Source: Candidatus Spechtiibacteriota bacterium
GTDB taxonomy: Bacteria; Patescibacteriota; Minisyncoccia; Spechtbacterales; HO2-43-30
Assembly (NCBI GenBank): GCA_016177905.1
Contig: JACOUK010000040.1
Span: 1-7,464, forward strand
Direction of reading: 5' to 3'
Length of the DNA: 7,464 nt
Positions within the stretch are counted from its first letter, which is position 1, and each line of letters starts with the position of its first letter. The notes beneath the pieces were generated by a model. That model was not told the origin of the DNA. It made no database searches and worked only from the letters and a program-made list of their open reading frames with translations. The position numbers and the translations under genes are program-made. Shown piece after piece: positions 5,289-7,464 of this stretch.

Positions 5289-5294
5289 CCTCCC
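5289..5294 (-). promoter_or_regulatory. Shine-Dalgarno site supporting a TTG start
   Basis: GGGAGG on the - strand, 6 bases before TTG at 5282. It supports TTG as the true start of the three-helix membrane protein; the next in-frame ATG lies inside the second half of the protein. Confidence 0.65.
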
Positions 5295-5300
5295 TATCGT

Positions 5301-5328
5301 TTGTTTTCAAGACTAGGTATGCTATAAC
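5301..5328 (+). promoter_or_regulatory. Predicted extended -10 promoter of the mutase operon
   Basis: -10 TATAAC (5323-5328, 5 of 6) with the TG of an extended -10 at 5320-5321; a weak -35 TTGTTT (5301-5306) lies 16 bases upstream. A transcription start near 5335 would leave a leader of about 34 bases with AAGGAG at 5357-5362, 6 bases before the ATG at 5369. Confidence 0.5.
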
Positions 5329-5368
5329 AAGTTGAGTTCCTTGACAAGATATAAAAAAGGAGAGTGAT

Positions 5369-6925
5369 ATGAGCGATCAGATTCTTTATACGCCAGAAGA
5401 TCTTGCGGATATTGATTACCCAGCAGACGTTGGCTATCCGGGCGAATTCCCCTATACTCGCGGCATATATCCAACGATGTACCGGGGACGCCTCTGGACC
5501 ATGCGGCAATTTGCGGGGTTTGGACTTCCCGATGACACTAACAGGAGGTTTCGGAAACTTTGGGCGGAAGGGGAAACCGGTTTTTCTACCGCTTTTGACC
5601 TGCCGACTCTCTTGGGTTACGACTCGGATAGCCCTTATTCATTGGGAGAGGTTGGGAAGGGCGGAGTTGCCATTGATACGCTGGAGGATATGACACGTTT
5701 GTTTGCGGGCATTCCCATCGGGAAGCCCGGGGTAAGCGTCTCAATGACCATCAATGCTCCAGCCCCTGTCCTGCTTGCGATGTATTACGCTCTTGGCAAG
5801 AGGAAAAGGGCGGATCCGCGTTTACTGCGGGGCACTATTCAAAACGACATTCTCAAAGAGTTTACCGCGCAAAATGAGCTTATTGTTGCGCATGAGCCTG
5901 CAATGAAGCTGTTTGTTGACACAGTTGAATTCTGCACAAAACACATGCCGAATTACAATCCAGTAAGTATCTCCGGCTATCACATCCGCGAGAAAGGCGC
6001 GACTGCGGTGCAAGAACTCGCCTTCACGCTTGCCGACGGTATCGCGTATGTGCAGGCATGTATTGAAAGAGGGCTCGATGCGGATGAGTTTGCTCCGCGT
6101 TTTTCTTTCTTTTTTGATATACACAACAACTTTTTTGAAGAAATCGCAAAACTTCGGGCGGCGCGGCGAATGTGGGCAAGAATTATGCGCGAGAGATTCA
6201 ATGCAAAAAATCCAAGGTCATGGATGCTGCGCACTCACGCGCAAACCGCCGGAGTAAGTCTTACCTGGGAGCAGCGACAGAACAACATTATGCGCGCGGC
6301 AGTTCAGGCTCTTGCGGGAGCGCTCGCAGGCGTTCAGAGCCTTCACGTTGATGCGTATGACGAGCAGGACAGTTTGCCTTCGGAAGACGCAGCGCTTCTT
6401 GCATTAAGGACACAGCAGATTATTGCCTATGAGTCGGGAGTTTGTGATGTGGTGGATCCTTTAGGCGGCTCCTACTATATTGAAAGATTAACGCAAGATA
6501 TGGAAGAACAGGCGCTGGAGTACATCAAACGTATCGATGAGATGGGAGGCATGGTGGCCGCGGTTGAGCTTAATTTTCCCAAAAGCGAAATTGAAATGTC
6601 CGCGTTTGAGTATGAGAAAAAAGTTCACAGCGGGGAGATTCCCATTGTCGGCCGGAATAAGTTTCAAAAGGAAGGCGAAGAGCAAATAGTTGAGTTTCGC
6701 GGGAATAAGCGCGCAGAGAAAATCCAATGTGCGCGGCTTACGAGGTTTCGCGCAAGACGGAATTGCGGAAATGCCATGAAGGCGCTTGACCTCGTGAAGG
6801 AAGCAGCGGAGAAGGGAGAGAATGTAATGCCGTCCATAGTTTCGGCAGTCGAAGCATGCGCTACAGAGGGAGAGATTGTTCAGGCGCTTCAGGAAGTTTA
6901 TGGAGAATACCGAGGAGGGGAATAA
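5369..6925 (+). CDS. B12-dependent acyl-CoA mutase large subunit, isobutyryl-CoA mutase-like
   Basis: Belongs to the methylmalonyl-CoA mutase family, large subunit without the cobalamin-binding domain (518 residues; stand-alone archaeal-type subunits are about 550). It rearranges the carbon skeleton of an acyl-CoA by a radical mechanism, with adenosylcobalamin bound by a separate small subunit. Family blocks: FPYTRGIYPTMYRGRLWTMRQ (27-47), FDLPTLLGYDSDSP (76-89), GTIQNDILKEF (155-165), SISGYHIRE (200-208) with the catalytic His205, and DPLGGSYYIE. The two positions that separate substrates, Tyr89 and Arg207 of P. shermanii MutB, are Phe48 (RQFAGF) and Gln168 (TAQNE) here, as in isobutyryl-CoA mutase (Phe80, Gln198). 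That favours n-butyryl-/isobutyryl-CoA over methylmalonyl-CoA. LHTNSYDE of the family reads LHVDAYDE (325-332), an Asn-to-Asp change where the adenosyl ribose is held. Start ATG with AAGGAG; the stop overlaps the next start (TAATG). Confidence 0.9.
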   Translation: MSDQILYTPEDLADIDYPADVGYPGEFPYTRGIYPTMYRGRLWTMRQFAGFGLPDDTNRRFRKLWAEGETGFSTAFDLPTLLGYDSDSPYSLGEVGKGGVAIDTLEDMTRLFAGIPIGKPGVSVSMTINAPAPVLLAMYYALGKRKRADPRLLRGTIQNDILKEFTAQNELIVAHEPAMKLFVDTVEFCTKHMPNYNPVSISGYHIREKGATAVQELAFTLADGIAYVQACIERGLDADEFAPRFSFFFDIHNNFFEEIAKLRAARRMWARIMRERFNAKNPRSWMLRTHAQTAGVSLTWEQRQNNIMRAAVQALAGALAGVQSLHVDAYDEQDSLPSEDAALLALRTQQIIAYESGVCDVVDPLGGSYYIERLTQDMEEQALEYIKRIDEMGGMVAAVELNFPKSEIEMSAFEYEKKVHSGEIPIVGRNKFQKEGEEQIVEFRGNKRAEKIQCARLTRFRARRNCGNAMKALDLVKEAAEKGENVMPSIVSAVEACATEGEIVQALQEVYGEYRGGE

Positions 6926-7464
6926 TGCGCGCACATGAGGAACAAATAGAGATGTTGCGAAACGTGGTGGACGAGTTTGGGAAGAAAGAACTTTTACGCG
7001 TAGGATACGCCGAGCTTGAGCCGAAAGGGGAATTCCCTCGAGAGCTTGTAAATAAAATTTCCAAAATGGGCCTCATGGGCATTTCTTTCCCGGAAGAATA
7101 CGGCGGAATGGGCATGAACACCGTTGCGACATCTATTGTCGGCGAGCGGCTCGCGTTTTACTGGCCAAGCCTTCAGCTTATCTGGAGCGCGAACGTGTCG
7201 CTGGCCGGATTCCCGATAATGACATTCGGGAACGAAGAACAGAAACGGAGATTTCTTCCGCGTCTTGCGAGCGGGGAAATCCTTGGTTGCTACGCTCTTA
7301 CTGAACCCGATGCCGGATCGGACGCGGCTAATATTAAAACTAGGGCCGAGAAGAGTCGTTACGCCTTTGGAGAACAGGAGTATGTTCTGAAAGGCACGAA
7401 AACTTTCATCACCAATGCGAACAATGCTTCTGTAGGCGTTGTATTTGCAAGAATGGCGGGAGAA
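6925..7464 (+). CDS. Acyl-CoA dehydrogenase, N-terminal part, runs off the right edge
   Basis: FAD-dependent oxidation of an acyl-CoA to its 2,3-enoyl-CoA, passing electrons to an electron-transfer flavoprotein in most members. The first 180 of about 380 residues are visible: an N-terminal helical domain (1-115) with FPEEYGGMG (55-63) and FGNEEQKRRFLPRLASGE (101-118), then the family signature ALTEPDAGSD (124-133) that contacts FAD and substrate, and YVLKGTKTFITNA (153-165) of the beta domain. The catalytic glutamate lies beyond the window, so the substrate cannot be read. The start ATG overlaps the mutase stop (TAATG), with GAGGAGGGG 4 bases upstream inside the mutase gene, so the two are translationally coupled. 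In this setting isobutyryl-CoA or butyryl-CoA is the natural guess for its substrate. Confidence 0.93.
   Translation, partial: MRAHEEQIEMLRNVVDEFGKKELLRVGYAELEPKGEFPRELVNKISKMGLMGISFPEEYGGMGMNTVATSIVGERLAFYWPSLQLIWSANVSLAGFPIMTFGNEEQKRRFLPRLASGEILGCYALTEPDAGSDAANIKTRAEKSRYAFGEQEYVLKGTKTFITNANNASVGVVFARMAGE

Noticed and set aside
5321..5347. Possible - strand promoter TTGTCA/TATAGC for the three-helix membrane protein
   Set aside because: The 15-base spacer is short and the -10 is a 4 of 6 match lying over the mutase promoter. It may exist, but I cannot support it.
5341..5369. Perfect -35 box TTGACA at 5341-5346 before the mutase
   Set aside because: No -10 box follows at 16-18 bases; that position holds the ribosome site and start codon. 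A promoter there would begin inside the gene.

Overview
This window looks like a piece of a Patescibacteria (CPR, probably Parcubacteria-like) chromosome or metagenome bin. The assignment rests mainly on the leucyl-tRNA synthetase, whose HVGN class-I signature and zinc-finger cysteine pairs resemble CPR enzymes as I remember them. Supporting signs are the short-period repeats inside that gene, the small orphan genes between larger ones, and frequent TTG/GTG starts behind strong Shine-Dalgarno sites. This is an inference without a database search. The metabolic genes on either side (P5C dehydrogenase, a B12-dependent acyl-CoA mutase, an acyl-CoA dehydrogenase) are not what one expects from a strongly reduced CPR genome, so a better-equipped lineage, gene transfer or a binning artefact all remain possible.

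Layout: (1) 1-1131, + strand: the C-terminal 376 residues of an ALDH4-type 1-pyrroline-5-carboxylate dehydrogenase, ending at a hairpin that works as a terminator in both directions. (2) 1199-1522, - strand: a small unknown protein facing it. (3) 1565-1615: two divergent predicted promoters whose -35 boxes overlap. (4) 1624-3963, + strand: leuS, complete, with a probable leaderless start and four separate tracts of 7-bp-period repeats translated in frame. (5) 3964-4218: an intergenic segment with a large palindrome, a 9-bp tandem duplication and a decayed gene remnant. (6) 4219-4488 and 4550-4896, + strand: an unknown 89-residue protein and a small two-helix membrane protein that appears to be frameshifted at its N-terminus. 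(7) 4934-4960: a second two-way terminator. (8) 4956-5282, - strand: a three-helix membrane protein of VanZ/YfiM-like appearance. (9) 5369 to the right edge, + strand: an operon of an acyl-CoA mutase large subunit and an acyl-CoA dehydrogenase joined by a TAATG overlap, behind an extended -10 promoter.

How the genes may work together: the mutase carries Phe and Gln at the two positions that separate isobutyryl-CoA mutase from methylmalonyl-CoA mutase. It may therefore interconvert butyryl-CoA and isobutyryl-CoA rather than succinyl-CoA and methylmalonyl-CoA. The coupled acyl-CoA dehydrogenase could oxidise either product. With P5C dehydrogenase (proline to glutamate) nearby, the region hints at amino-acid or short-chain acyl-CoA catabolism. 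The mutase has no B12-binding domain, so a separate small subunit must exist outside the window.
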